DNA of 64,000 nucleotides from JBBIMS01 sp964531645 (GTDB taxonomy: Bacteria > Acidobacteriota > Aminicenantia > JBFLYD01 > JBBIMS01): contig CAZHEF010000001.1 of NCBI GenBank assembly GCA_964531645.1, forward strand, positions 124,001 to 188,000, in the 5' to 3' direction. Made by a program: the position numbers and the translations under genes. Positions 55,276 to 63,925 of this stretch are shown here, one piece after another. Every line of letters starts with the position of its first letter. Position 1 is the first letter of the stretch. The notes beneath the pieces were generated by a model, which saw only the letters and a list, made by a program, of their open reading frames with translations, was not told where the DNA came from and made no database searches.

Positions 55276-55540
55276 TTACACCCTCCTTTTTTATAATTTT
55301 CATTAAATATTCAATTGCCATGTCTAAAACACTCATGTTCAAAGAGTATTTAATGAATTGCCCCTCCCTTTCTCCTGAAATTATATTAGCTCTTTTGAGT
55401 ATGTCAAGATGATGAGAGAGGGTTGGCTGAGAGATTTTTATTTTCTCAAGAATTTCTGTTGGGGTCATGTCCCTTTTCCTCAAGAGTTTTATTATCTTCC
55501 TCCTCGTTGGGTCAGAAAGAGCCATGAATATTTTGTTCAT
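55253..55540 (-). CDS. sdpR: SdpR-type ArsR-family autorepressor
   Basis: 95 residues with a winged helix-turn-helix (ALSDPTRRKIIKLL, then TPTEILEKIKISQPTLSHHLDILK) and no metal-binding cysteines, as in SdpR. It would repress its own operon with sdpI until held at the membrane. A consensus promoter and overlapping direct repeats lie just upstream. Confidence 0.9.
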   Translation of the reverse strand: MNKIFMALSDPTRRKIIKLLRKRDMTPTEILEKIKISQPTLSHHLDILKRANIISGEREGQFIKYSLNMSVLDMAIEYLMKIIKKEGVNETDFKE

Positions 55541-55555
55541 TTTAAGCTAATAAAT

Positions 55556-55607
55556 ATATTTACATATTTACATATATTATTTTACTTTGCTAAATGATCA
55601 TTGTCAA
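55556..55607 (-). promoter_or_regulatory. sdpRI promoter and candidate operator
   Basis: Minus-strand TTGACA (55607-55602), a 17-base spacer and TAAAAT (55584-55579) form a near-consensus promoter. Two overlapping ATATTTACAT repeats (55556-55565 and 55564-55573 on the plus strand) cover the expected start site, a fitting place for SdpR to bind. Confidence 0.6.
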
Positions 55608-55637
55608 GTCCCTTCCAGATATTCCTATTTCGAGGCT

Positions 55638-55733
55638 CTAAAGGCTTTCTGGATCTTTTATTAAATCCTTATCCAGTAGTTTACGAAATAATGGGAAGTC
55701 CTTTACTGCGTTTTTAAAATTCAGATATTTCAT
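55638..55733 (-). pseudogene. N-terminal stub of an AbiEi-like antitoxin/transcription regulator
   Basis: 31 codons beginning MKYLNFKNAVKDFPLFRKLL and ending at TAG. The start resembles the N-terminus of AbiEi-like type IV antitoxin regulators, with the rest gone. Just upstream, another frame reads KKKFFVDTNDLYYFCK, which looks like the start of a PIN-domain toxin. Both are short, so this is suggestive only. The rest of the 300-base gap holds no gene. Confidence 0.35.
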
Positions 55734-55843
55734 TCCCGTAAATTATAAAAATTTACTATTTACAGAAATAATAAAGGTCATTTGTGTCAACAAAGAATTT
55801 TTTCTTAAAGCTTTCTTAGCCCCCTCTTTTCCCCATATCCAAT

Positions 55844-56716
55844 CTATTCCTTACTCATTTTCTCAATAATTTCAAAGACAGAGGAATAGTCAAGGGGTCC
55901 CAGACCTTTCTCAAAAGAGCCTTTAAATATTTCTTTTACAACTGCTGTAACAGGAGAAAAAACACCTAACTTTTCAAGGGCATCTGTGATGTATAGAAGG
56001 TCTTTATACATGAGGTCTAAGGAAAATTGGGTTGAAAAATCCGCTTTTGTCATCTTCCCTCCCTTTATTTCAACAAGGGGTGATTTGTAGGCACCCGCTG
56101 ATAGAACTTCAAGAACAGATTCAAGGTTTAGTCCTCCTTTCTTTGCAAGAAGAAGCCCCTCTGCAAGGGAGACTGTCCAGCATGCTCCGATCAGGTTATT
56201 GACAAGTTTCATCAATGAGCCCATTCCATTTTCGCCCATGTATACAACCTTTGAGCCAAGGTTCTCTAAGATATCCCTGTGTTTCTCAAAAATTTCTATA
56301 TCGCCACCAACCATTATTGCAAGGGTTCCTGATTCGGCAGCCCAAGTGCTTCCTGACACAGGCGCATCAATGAAATGGAAGCCCTTCTTTTTTAGTGTTA
56401 ATGCAATTTTCTTTGAGCTTTCAGGAGATATGGTGCTCATATCTATAAAAGTAGTTCCTTCCGATGCACCATGTATACAACCATAATCTCCGAAAATAAT
56501 CTCTTCAACTGCTCTGTGATCCCTGACCATGGTTATTACAACATCCCTGTTTTTGGCAACCTCTGATGGTTTTTCGAAAATCTCTGCCTTTCCCTCGAAA
56601 TCCTTTGTCTTCTCAAAGGTTCTATTGTAAACTCCCACTTCATAACCCTTTTTAATAAGGTTTAATGCCATAGGTTTTCCCATTAACCCAAGACCAATAA
56701 AACCAATCCTTTTCAT
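55844..56716 (-). CDS. beta-hydroxyacid dehydrogenase (3-hydroxyisobutyrate dehydrogenase family)
   Basis: 290-residue NAD(P)-dependent enzyme: Rossmann motif GFIGLGLMGKPMA at 5-17, substrate-binding DAPVSGSTWAAESG and catalytic lysine in GSLMKLVNNLIG. Family members oxidise small beta-hydroxyacids such as tartronate semialdehyde, 3-hydroxyisobutyrate or glyoxylate/succinic semialdehyde; which one cannot be told. Stands alone. Confidence 0.9.
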   Translation of the reverse strand: MKRIGFIGLGLMGKPMALNLIKKGYEVGVYNRTFEKTKDFEGKAEIFEKPSEVAKNRDVVITMVRDHRAVEEIIFGDYGCIHGASEGTTFIDMSTISPESSKKIALTLKKKGFHFIDAPVSGSTWAAESGTLAIMVGGDIEIFEKHRDILENLGSKVVYMGENGMGSLMKLVNNLIGACWTVSLAEGLLLAKKGGLNLESVLEVLSAGAYKSPLVEIKGGKMTKADFSTQFSLDLMYKDLLYITDALEKLGVFSPVTAVVKEIFKGSFEKGLGPLDYSSVFEIIEKMSKE

Positions 56717-56870
56717 ATTTCATCTCCTTAAAAAATGTTATTAGCTTAAGAATTATCTGTCAAGAAAAATCATCTTATTTGACAGGAATTTTTTTTGTTT
56801 TTTATAAAATAAAAATGAGAGGGGGTTCAGAGAAGTCTTGATTAACTTAAATATTTTTAAGGATGGCAAT

Positions 56871-57011
56871 ATGATTAAGACAATAAAAGAAAAAACGGAA
56901 ATTAAATCCGGGAAAACTCCGATTTATTTGTCCATTCCACTCTCCGAAATGGAAGTGGGAGAGCATATTCTGGAGGTTAAAGACATTAATAATGGGAGAG
57001 AGTTCAAATAA
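56871..57011 (+). other. 46-codon open frame, possible gene remnant
   Basis: In the 334-base gap between the dehydrogenase and the next gene, an ATG frame codes 46 residues with GKTPIYLSIPLSEMEVGEHILEV. This looks like a beta-sandwich end piece of a larger secreted protein (the Pro-Gly-x-Tyr-x-Leu type edge). Coding status is uncertain. Confidence 0.3.
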
Positions 57012-57050
57012 GAAAGAATCTTTAGAATAATTAAATAAAAATGAGGGGTT

Positions 57051-57635
57051 ATGGAAGCTATTATTGTAATGGTTTCAGTTTTGATGTTTTGTGGCGTTTT
57101 TTCAGGAGAAGTAAAAATTTATCCAACAGTAGATTTAGGGAAATACAAAAAAGTGACAATTATTGACTTTGAACCTGCTCCTGAGAATCCAAATTCGGGA
57201 AAGGATGTTTCAAAACTTGTAGCATCAGAACTTAGAAAGAAAGGTTTTGAAGTTATTGAGGGGAAAGAGGTGGAAAAGGTGTTAGAAAACTTGAATCTCA
57301 AGAAATCAGAAATCACTGAAAATGCTCTTTCAAAGATTGGGGAAGCCCTGGGAGTTGATGCGATAGTTATCGGAAAGGTTCCTCGATATGAAGGGAGGGA
57401 AGCGGGAGGAGTGAGTCATTATCATAGACCCGCTGATCCAAGACAAACCCAATTTCCAACAATAAGAATTTTCTACACAATTTCAATTGAGCTGAAAATG
57501 CTTGACCCTAAAACAGGCTCTATATTAATGGAAGGTCGTGAGGATGTTCAGGAATCGAGCAATTTGGAGTTAATAGAAGATATGGCGAGAAAAATTGTAA
57601 AGGGAATGTTCAAGAAAATTCCGAAGATAAAATAA
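57051..57635 (+). CDS. exported CsgG/DUF799-like envelope protein
   Basis: 194 residues with a short hydrophobic signal segment (about 1-19) but no lipobox. The body shows the CsgG-like fold pattern: KVTIIDFEPAP, LVASELRKKGFEVIEG and ALSKIGEALGVDAIVIGKV. Such proteins sit at the outer membrane or in the periplasm. Role unknown. Confidence 0.65.
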   Translation: MEAIIVMVSVLMFCGVFSGEVKIYPTVDLGKYKKVTIIDFEPAPENPNSGKDVSKLVASELRKKGFEVIEGKEVEKVLENLNLKKSEITENALSKIGEALGVDAIVIGKVPRYEGREAGGVSHYHRPADPRQTQFPTIRIFYTISIELKMLDPKTGSILMEGREDVQESSNLELIEDMARKIVKGMFKKIPKIK

Positions 57636-57800
57636 GAAAATCAAAAAATTGGAAAAAGTACAGAAAACCGAGAGTTTGCTTATGTTTCTCTTTTTCATAT
57701 AGCTTTTGGGGCTTTTATTCACACCCATATTCTATCTGCAATCGAAAAAACAATTTCTGGAAATTGTAATTTCCTCGCTATAAAATAGATTTTTAACGAG

Positions 57801-58679
57801 ATGAAAGATATTTTTTATCACCAGAAAACCTCAGATTTCAGATTTTCAGAAATGAAAAGGCTTTTAATCTCTTTTTCAATAACTATTGCATTTATGGTAA
57901 TCGAAATAATAGGAGGTATATTAACTCGAAGCATTGCTCTTATTTCCGATGCATTTCATATGTTCACCCATGCTTTCGCAATAGGTCTAAGTCTTGGAGC
58001 AATTCTCATTGCAAGAAAACCTCCCTGTCATCACAGGACTTTCGGACTTTACAGGGCAGAAATTCTTGCTGCCTTTATAAATGGATTAACACTTCTTCCC
58101 ATTTCAGGACTGATAATTTATTATTCTATAAGAAGATTTTTAAATCCCTCTAAAATTCTCGGATTTGAAATGTTTCTAATTGCTGTAGCAGGTCTTTTTG
58201 CCAATATAGCCAGTATTTTAATTTTGAGAAGACATTACAGAGATAACATCAACATTAAAAGTGTATTTTTCCATTTAATTGGTGATGCCCTATCCTCAAT
58301 TGCTGTTCTATTTGCTTCCGTAATGATTATCCTTAAAGAATGGTTCATTGTTGACCCGATTGTAAGCTTTGGTATTTCAATATTGATTGCCTACTGGGCA
58401 TTTTCAGTTCTCAAAGAATCGGGAAAAATACTTCTTGAAATAGCGCCAAAAGGAATCGATATTGATAAACTCGGGCTTGAGCTTAAAGAAAAATTCCATG
58501 AAATAAATGAGATATCCAGTGCCCATATTTGGTCAATTACATCTGATATGCTTGTTTTCTCAGCTCACATATACCTCAAAAATTATAATTTGAATCAAAA
58601 CGAGTTACTCAAAAGAATCTGCGAATATTTACAGGGAAAGTATCCAATAGTTGAATGCACAATTCAGATTAAAAGTTGA
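57801..58679 (+). CDS. cation diffusion facilitator (CzcD/ZitB-like) metal exporter
   Basis: 292 residues, six membrane helices and a C-terminal cytoplasmic domain. It exchanges Zn or a related metal for protons across the inner membrane. The transport site in helix 2 is H53-M-F-T-H57, where the usual Zn-CDF site is HxxxD; in helix 5 it is the usual HxxxD (HLIGD). The second His may alter metal preference. Confidence 0.9.
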   Translation: MKDIFYHQKTSDFRFSEMKRLLISFSITIAFMVIEIIGGILTRSIALISDAFHMFTHAFAIGLSLGAILIARKPPCHHRTFGLYRAEILAAFINGLTLLPISGLIIYYSIRRFLNPSKILGFEMFLIAVAGLFANIASILILRRHYRDNINIKSVFFHLIGDALSSIAVLFASVMIILKEWFIVDPIVSFGISILIAYWAFSVLKESGKILLEIAPKGIDIDKLGLELKEKFHEINEISSAHIWSITSDMLVFSAHIYLKNYNLNQNELLKRICEYLQGKYPIVECTIQIKS

Positions 58680-58722
58680 GCTTTTCGGCAAAAAGATTAA
58701 TAATGAAACGATGGAGGAAAAA

Positions 58723-59166
58723 ATGATAGAAACAAAATTTACAAGGGATCAATTTGAGAGTCTTTTAAAACTTGTATCCACAGCCACATGGGTTATAAAC
58801 GCTTTTAAAGAACAAATTATTGAAGAGTTTGAAGAACTTGAACAATACCTTCTATCCCTTGCTCAAAAGGAAGGATTTTCAAATCTCATTGAATTCGATG
58901 AGGATACCAGATCTCTTCTTCCATCTGAAAAACTCGAAGATGAAATTCAGAAATATATCGAGGACTACAACGACGAAATATTCTGGCAGACACTTATGAC
59001 CCGACTGGCAATTCGAGATCTGGAGAGAGAGTATGGAAAATCAGCTGTTGAAAAAATGGAAATAAATGAAAGGATAAAAAAGATAAATCCCATTTTCAAC
59101 AGTTACGCTGAAGAATTTGCAGAAAACGGGCTTGAAAATCTTGTATTGGCAAAGAAGGAGCAATAG
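58723..59166 (+). CDS. uncharacterised helical protein
   Basis: 147 residues from the ATG at 58723; the upstream ATG at 58711 lies in ATGGAGG, the ribosome site. Acidic, entirely helical, no membrane segment. I do not recognise a named family. Forty-four bases after the CDF gene and followed closely by two small genes, so likely one operon. Confidence 0.6.
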   Translation: MIETKFTRDQFESLLKLVSTATWVINAFKEQIIEEFEELEQYLLSLAQKEGFSNLIEFDEDTRSLLPSEKLEDEIQKYIEDYNDEIFWQTLMTRLAIRDLEREYGKSAVEKMEINERIKKINPIFNSYAEEFAENGLENLVLAKKEQ

Positions 59167-59172
59167 GAAGAA

Positions 59173-59375
59173 ATGTCCTGCTATTTTAGACATTTGGGTG
59201 AGGCTTTTAAAGGCACAGGAATTGAGGTCACAAGGGAAAACAAAAAATTGATTGACCAGAAAATTCACGAATTTGTTGGAGTCCCTTATAAAAATTGCCC
59301 TGAAACATGGTAAAAGAATGGATGAAGAGGAAAGAAAATAAGAAAAAAATAATAGATTATCTGAAAGGGGGGTGA
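59173..59375 (+). pseudogene. conserved small Cys-containing protein, frameshifted
   Basis: ATG at 59173 with a GGAAGAA ribosome site. Reads MSCYFRHLGEAFKGTGIEVT, then KIHEFVGVPYKNCPETW and TAA at 59311-59313. In another frame the next bases read VKEWMKRKENKKKI and end with TGA at 59373-59375, the natural continuation of this small family (C-P-x-T-W-K-x-V-K). A single-base indel at the Trp codon is likely. The 46-residue product could still exist. Confidence 0.55.
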
Positions 59376-59378
59376 TGA

Positions 59379-59594
59379 ATGGACAAAAATCTTAAAACCT
59401 TTGGAATAGTCACAGGAATTCTTGCATCAGTACTATGTCTTTTTGCAGGAATCTGGGTTCTGAGTATTGTCGGATTTGAAACATCCAAGGATAATGCAAT
59501 CTCCACAGGTATAGGAATTTATTTCATTGGAAAGGCATTCTTTGTCGGACCTTTGCTCATCATCACTTCACTTAAAGAGAGCAAGGAAGAATAA
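59379..59594 (+). CDS. small two-helix membrane protein
   Basis: 71 residues with two hydrophobic segments (about 9-31 and 45-63) and a GGGGGGTG ribosome site. Unknown function; follows the frameshifted small protein within four bases. Confidence 0.6.
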   Translation: MDKNLKTFGIVTGILASVLCLFAGIWVLSIVGFETSKDNAISTGIGIYFIGKAFFVGPLLIITSLKESKEE

Positions 59595-59631
59595 AGAGCC
59601 TCTCTCAGCTCATTCCTGGATACAGAGCTTG

Positions 59632-60750
59632 CTATTTAAAGAAACCACACTCAATCTTTTCGCCTTCCAGAGTCAAATATCCTTTCAAGGCATCAACAGT
59701 TAGACATGAATGGACAGGAAGAACCATTATAATGCCACCAACCTTTATTTTTTCAAAATTCTCTTTATCGGTTCTTAAAATCCCGTGCTCCTGAGAAAGG
59801 GATGAGACATATAAATTTTTGATAATTGGACTCCACCCATTCTCTTCAGGAAACGCAGGATACCCAAAAACCTTTGTCCCATCTTCTTTTGTAATAAAAT
59901 CCTTTGAAAGATGAATTGCGCCGCAATAAAGGATAATCTCGTTTCTATCGGGATGTTTTGCAACCACAGGACATGCAACAGCAACAGCAATATCATCCTC
60001 ATTACAGGTATTAAGCTCCAGTTGCATTGCATCGTAAAAAACAAAATTACCAGGTCTAATTTCATGAACCCCCTCAAATTTCTCAACCAGACTGCATGTT
60101 GGAGTGTCTCCCACAGAAATTTTAATCCTTCTTGATAGGTTATTTTCAAGAATTTCCTTTACTTTATTCATTTTAAAGACAGAATCTTTATGAACATCTA
60201 AAATTTTCACCTTTGACTTACAGCGATAGGAATGACCTGCATGGGTAAGAATTCCCTCAAGATTAAGTTTTTTAGCTTTTTCAATTTCTATGGCAAGTTT
60301 TAAAATTGATTCAAAATCATCCCACGGAATTCCTGTTCTTCTTGAACCAACATCAATTTTTATCCAGACATTTACTCTTTTTTCAAGAGAATTTTCAAGG
60401 AATTTTACAACTTCACTGGAAAGAACAAGGAGATTGAGGGAAATTTTTGAAGATAGCTCCTTGATTGAATCTATTTCTCTTATATTAACAGGGAAAGCAA
60501 TGGTAATATCATTCCATCCATTCTGATAAAAATAATATGCCATGCTTACAGAGGAAACAGTAATCCCAGTAACACCAAATTCTCTGAACCATTCTCCTAT
60601 TTTAGCAGATTGATGGGTTTTAAAATGGGGCCTGAAAAAGACCCCACTTTTCTTTGCTTTCTCTGCCATCCGTTCAATGTTTCTCAGAACCTTCTCTTTG
60701 TTAAGAATTATGGTTGGTTTTTTAATTTGATTGTGAAAATCTTTATCCAT
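59632..60750 (-). CDS. D-threonine aldolase / D-serine dehydratase-like PLP enzyme
   Basis: 372 residues of the DSD1/alanine-racemase-fold family. The PLP lysine is seen in RPHFKTHQSAKIG near residue 46, and the metal site His-x-Cys in PVHSCLT near the end. Enzymes of this family split D-threonine to glycine and acetaldehyde or deaminate D-serine; the substrate is not settled. Nineteen bases after the asnB stop, so probably co-transcribed with it. Confidence 0.88.
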   Translation of the reverse strand: MDKDFHNQIKKPTIILNKEKVLRNIERMAEKAKKSGVFFRPHFKTHQSAKIGEWFREFGVTGITVSSVSMAYYFYQNGWNDITIAFPVNIREIDSIKELSSKISLNLLVLSSEVVKFLENSLEKRVNVWIKIDVGSRRTGIPWDDFESILKLAIEIEKAKKLNLEGILTHAGHSYRCKSKVKILDVHKDSVFKMNKVKEILENNLSRRIKISVGDTPTCSLVEKFEGVHEIRPGNFVFYDAMQLELNTCNEDDIAVAVACPVVAKHPDRNEIILYCGAIHLSKDFITKEDGTKVFGYPAFPEENGWSPIIKNLYVSSLSQEHGILRTDKENFEKIKVGGIIMVLPVHSCLTVDALKGYLTLEGEKIECGFFK

Positions 60751-60768
60751 CCAAAATTCTCCGTATTT

Positions 60769-62661
60769 TTAAGAAAGATACCTTTCCCTCCAAATCTCAA
60801 AAAGTAGAAGGGCGAAGAGGCGGTGGCTATGGTTCTCAATTCCTTTTATGTGTTCTTCCTTCATTTTTTCAATCTCTGAGTAATTAAAGAGCCCACCTTC
60901 CTTTATCCTTCTTTCAGAAAGATAATTTCCCATCAGGTCTCTAAATTCATCCCTCAGCCATTTTTTTATCGGTATTGAAAATCCTTCCTTCTGTCTGTAA
61001 ATTGTCTCCTTAGGCAGAATACCTTCCATGGATTTTTTAAATATCCATTTTGTCGTTAATCCTCGGACTTTAAAATTTCCAGGAAGGGAAAATACGAACT
61101 CAACAAGTTTGTGGTCTAAAAGGGGAGCTCTTGTTTCAAGGGAGCAAGCCATAGACATTCTATCCACCTTTACCATAATGTCATCAACAAGATAACTCTT
61201 TAAGTCCAGGAAAAGTTCCCTGTTCATTTCATCATAAAATTTCATCTTTTCAAAAATCAATGAGAATGGTTCCTTCTCCCATAGTTCATTGTTTCTATCA
61301 AGTTTTGAGAGGAAATCCGAAGAGTAAAGTCTGCTCTTTGAAATATTATCAAGATATAGCATCCATCTAAAATGGGAAAGCTCCTCTGGGAATTTTAGCC
61401 CATCAGAAAATCTTTTTATTCTGTTTATTATCCCTTTTTTTACATCCCTTGGAGGAAGGAAATGGGAAATTACCGGAAAAATTGCATGGGGTATTTTGAG
61501 AAAATATTTTCTTAGAATTCTTTCTATCTTTTCTGCAATGTAATGCTCATAACCTCCAAAGAGTTCATCACCTCCATCTCCAGAAAGAATAACAGTAACA
61601 TACTTCCGAGCCATCTTTGATACAAGATAAGTTGGGAATATGGAGAAATCTGACATTGGCTCATCAAGATAGTTTACAAGCTCCCATATTAACTCAAGGG
61701 CATCGGGCGTGAGAACAAATTCATAATGCTGGGTTTTAAAAAGCTCTGCAATCCTTTTTGCATGTTTTAACTCATTGTAAGACTTTTCTTCAAATCCAAT
61801 GGAGAAAGTCATTAATGGATCTGTTCCAAGGGAGTGCATCATTGCCACAATTGTACTTGAATCTATTCCTCCCGATAGAAAAGCTCCAAGGGGAACATCG
61901 GAAATAAGTCTCAGTTTTACAGACTCCTTTATGAGTTCCCTCAGTCTCTCTTTTGTTTCTTCTATATTTGAAGGAACCTCAATCTTTTCAAGCTCCCAGT
62001 AACTTTTTTCAAAAGCTCCTCTTTCGTCAAAAACAAGATAATGTCCCGGGGTTAATTTTTTTATCTTTTTAAATATTGAAAGGGGGGAAGGAATGTATTC
62101 GAGAGTTAGGTATAGATCAAGAGCATTTAAATCCAGCTCTTTATCAATATCTCCATATGTCAAAATTCCCTTTATTTCAGAAGAGAAAACAATTGTTGAA
62201 GGCTCAGGAAATGTGTAATAGAGCGGTTTTTTTCCAATTCTATCCCTGACGAGTAAAAGTCTTCTCCTTCTTCCATCCCATATTCCGAAAGCAAACATAC
62301 CCCTGAGCTTTTTGAAACCTTCTTCTCCTTCCTCCTCGTAAAGGTGAATTATTGTCTCAGTATCTGATTTTGTCTTGAATTTATGACCCTTCTCTTCAAG
62401 CTCCTTCCTGAGCTCAAGAAAATTATAAATTTCTCCGTTGAAGGTTATCCAGATTGTTCCATCTTCATTGGACTGGGGCTGATGTCCCGTTTCAAGGTCT
62501 ATAATTTTTAATCTTCGAGCACCGAAAGCGATACCGTTATCTAAATAGAAACCCTCATCATCAGGTCCTCTATGGATAATCTGGTCTGCCATTGATTTAA
62601 TCTTTTCCCTCTCAATTTTATCCTTTCCTTTTAAATCAACTACCCCAACAATTCCACACAT
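60769..62661 (-). CDS. asnB: glutamine-hydrolysing asparagine synthase
   Basis: 630 residues: N-terminal class II glutaminase with Cys2 nucleophile (MCGIVG) and RRLKIIDL, and C-terminal synthetase domain with the PP-loop SGGIDSS at 263-269 and SGDGGDELFGGYEHY. It makes asparagine, or in related members amidates sugar or peptide carriers in polysaccharide loci; no such locus is seen here. Confidence 0.95.
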   Translation of the reverse strand: MCGIVGVVDLKGKDKIEREKIKSMADQIIHRGPDDEGFYLDNGIAFGARRLKIIDLETGHQPQSNEDGTIWITFNGEIYNFLELRKELEEKGHKFKTKSDTETIIHLYEEEGEEGFKKLRGMFAFGIWDGRRRRLLLVRDRIGKKPLYYTFPEPSTIVFSSEIKGILTYGDIDKELDLNALDLYLTLEYIPSPLSIFKKIKKLTPGHYLVFDERGAFEKSYWELEKIEVPSNIEETKERLRELIKESVKLRLISDVPLGAFLSGGIDSSTIVAMMHSLGTDPLMTFSIGFEEKSYNELKHAKRIAELFKTQHYEFVLTPDALELIWELVNYLDEPMSDFSIFPTYLVSKMARKYVTVILSGDGGDELFGGYEHYIAEKIERILRKYFLKIPHAIFPVISHFLPPRDVKKGIINRIKRFSDGLKFPEELSHFRWMLYLDNISKSRLYSSDFLSKLDRNNELWEKEPFSLIFEKMKFYDEMNRELFLDLKSYLVDDIMVKVDRMSMACSLETRAPLLDHKLVEFVFSLPGNFKVRGLTTKWIFKKSMEGILPKETIYRQKEGFSIPIKKWLRDEFRDLMGNYLSERRIKEGGLFNYSEIEKMKEEHIKGIENHSHRLFALLLFEIWRERYLS

Positions 62662-62746
62662 GTTTATCCAATAGAGAATTCTAACCTATGAAGAGAAAGA
62701 ACTCAATTGGTATTTTTAGACATGAGTAAAAGCGTGACAGTTTCAG

Positions 62747-63121
62747 CTATTCGACCGTTATTTTAACCATAGATGGAGCGATGCCAAAAATCCTTCTAAA
62801 TGCTCTACAAAAGGCATACCTGTCACTATAACCTGATAATGATGCCACTTTTTTTATGGGTTTTTTATCAATCAATTCAAAAAGAGAGTTGCACATTTTT
62901 ATCTTATTCATAAATTCCTTCAAATTTATTCCTGTAATATTTTTGAAGATTCGTGATAAATGGGAAATAGAAAGGTTAAAATGTCGTGAGATATTTTTAA
63001 TATTTGAATTCCCAAAATGATTTCCAATTATATGATTCTGGATTAATGCAATATTTAAAGTGGAAAGGTTTTCAAATTGCCATTTTTCAGAAGCAATGTG
63101 ATATTTGGATTCTATTATCAA
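62747..63121 (-). CDS. AraC-family DNA-binding half of a split regulator
   Basis: 124 residues from a TTG at 63121 with two AraC helix-turn-helix motifs: NISRHFNLSISHLSRIFKNI, then KVASLSGYSDRYAFCRAFRR and the closing GIAPS. It is in the same reading frame as the sensor gene just upstream, from which only the TAA at 63170-63172 and 16 codons separate it. The pair is likely one regulator broken by a stop codon, or two chains. Confidence 0.85.
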   Translation of the reverse strand: MIIESKYHIASEKWQFENLSTLNIALIQNHIIGNHFGNSNIKNISRHFNLSISHLSRIFKNITGINLKEFMNKIKMCNSLFELIDKKPIKKVASLSGYSDRYAFCRAFRRIFGIAPSMVKITVE

Positions 63122-63169
63122 ATCCCTGATATTCTCCTGAATCGGAGACAGAGATAAAGGAGAATAAAT

Positions 63170-63925
63170 TTAGCATGAAAATGAATAATTTTTGTGATTA
63201 AAAGAAAATGGTCTTAAAATCCCTACAGGAATAAAAGCATCCCTTGAAAGGAAGAAGATGTTCTTGCAATCCTTAGAACATGTAAGCTCACATTCTTTAA
63301 ATATGAACTCTATATGAAAAGATTTCAGAAAGGAAGATAAATTCTCCAGTTTTTTGAGCGGGATTACCTCATAACTACTTCCTGCAAGCTCCTGGAGAAT
63401 TTTCCCAAATTTGTTGCAATTGAATAAAGCTACCGCTCTTTTAATCCCTCCTTTCTCAACTTTTTCAATCACAGATGAGATTTCCTCCACTATTCTTTTT
63501 ATCTCTTTCAGGTGATTTTCTCTGAAGTGATTTTTTCTTTTAGAAAGAAGAATTAGAACTGCCTTTTCACCACCTATTAAATAAAATGGATATTCAAGCT
63601 CAGAACCTATTTCATCATCCCTGAAAGAAATATGGAAGGGGTCCTTTTCAAGGTCATTGGACAAATAGGGCTCCATCTTCTCAAGAACTATGGGAAGAAT
63701 TCCCGCTCTCTCCCTTGCTCTTTCTTCAATTCTTTCCTTCTCTGAAAACTCTCCAACCTTTGCCATTGAAATGAGCTTTTCATCCTTTCCAAAAAGAAGG
63801 AATAGACCAAATTCCACTCCTACTGCCCTCATAGCCCTTTTTAGATAATAAAAGAGAATAATATCCAGTGCCCCTCCCCTGAAATCTAAGATTTTATCAA
63901 TTATCTCCAATAGATACTCTCCCAT
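63170..63925 (-). CDS. GAF-like sensor half of a split AraC regulator
   Basis: 251 residues with a GAF/sensor-like first part (about 30-160) and a receiver-like second part with clustered cysteines (CELTCSKDCKNI, and a C-terminal Cys). The open frame stops at TAA and resumes in the same frame into an AraC DNA-binding domain. Start with GGGGTG ribosome site at 63925. Ligand unknown. Confidence 0.6.
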   Translation of the reverse strand: MGEYLLEIIDKILDFRGGALDIILFYYLKRAMRAVGVEFGLFLLFGKDEKLISMAKVGEFSEKERIEERARERAGILPIVLEKMEPYLSNDLEKDPFHISFRDDEIGSELEYPFYLIGGEKAVLILLSKRKNHFRENHLKEIKRIVEEISSVIEKVEKGGIKRAVALFNCNKFGKILQELAGSSYEVIPLKKLENLSSFLKSFHIEFIFKECELTCSKDCKNIFFLSRDAFIPVGILRPFSFNHKNYSFSC

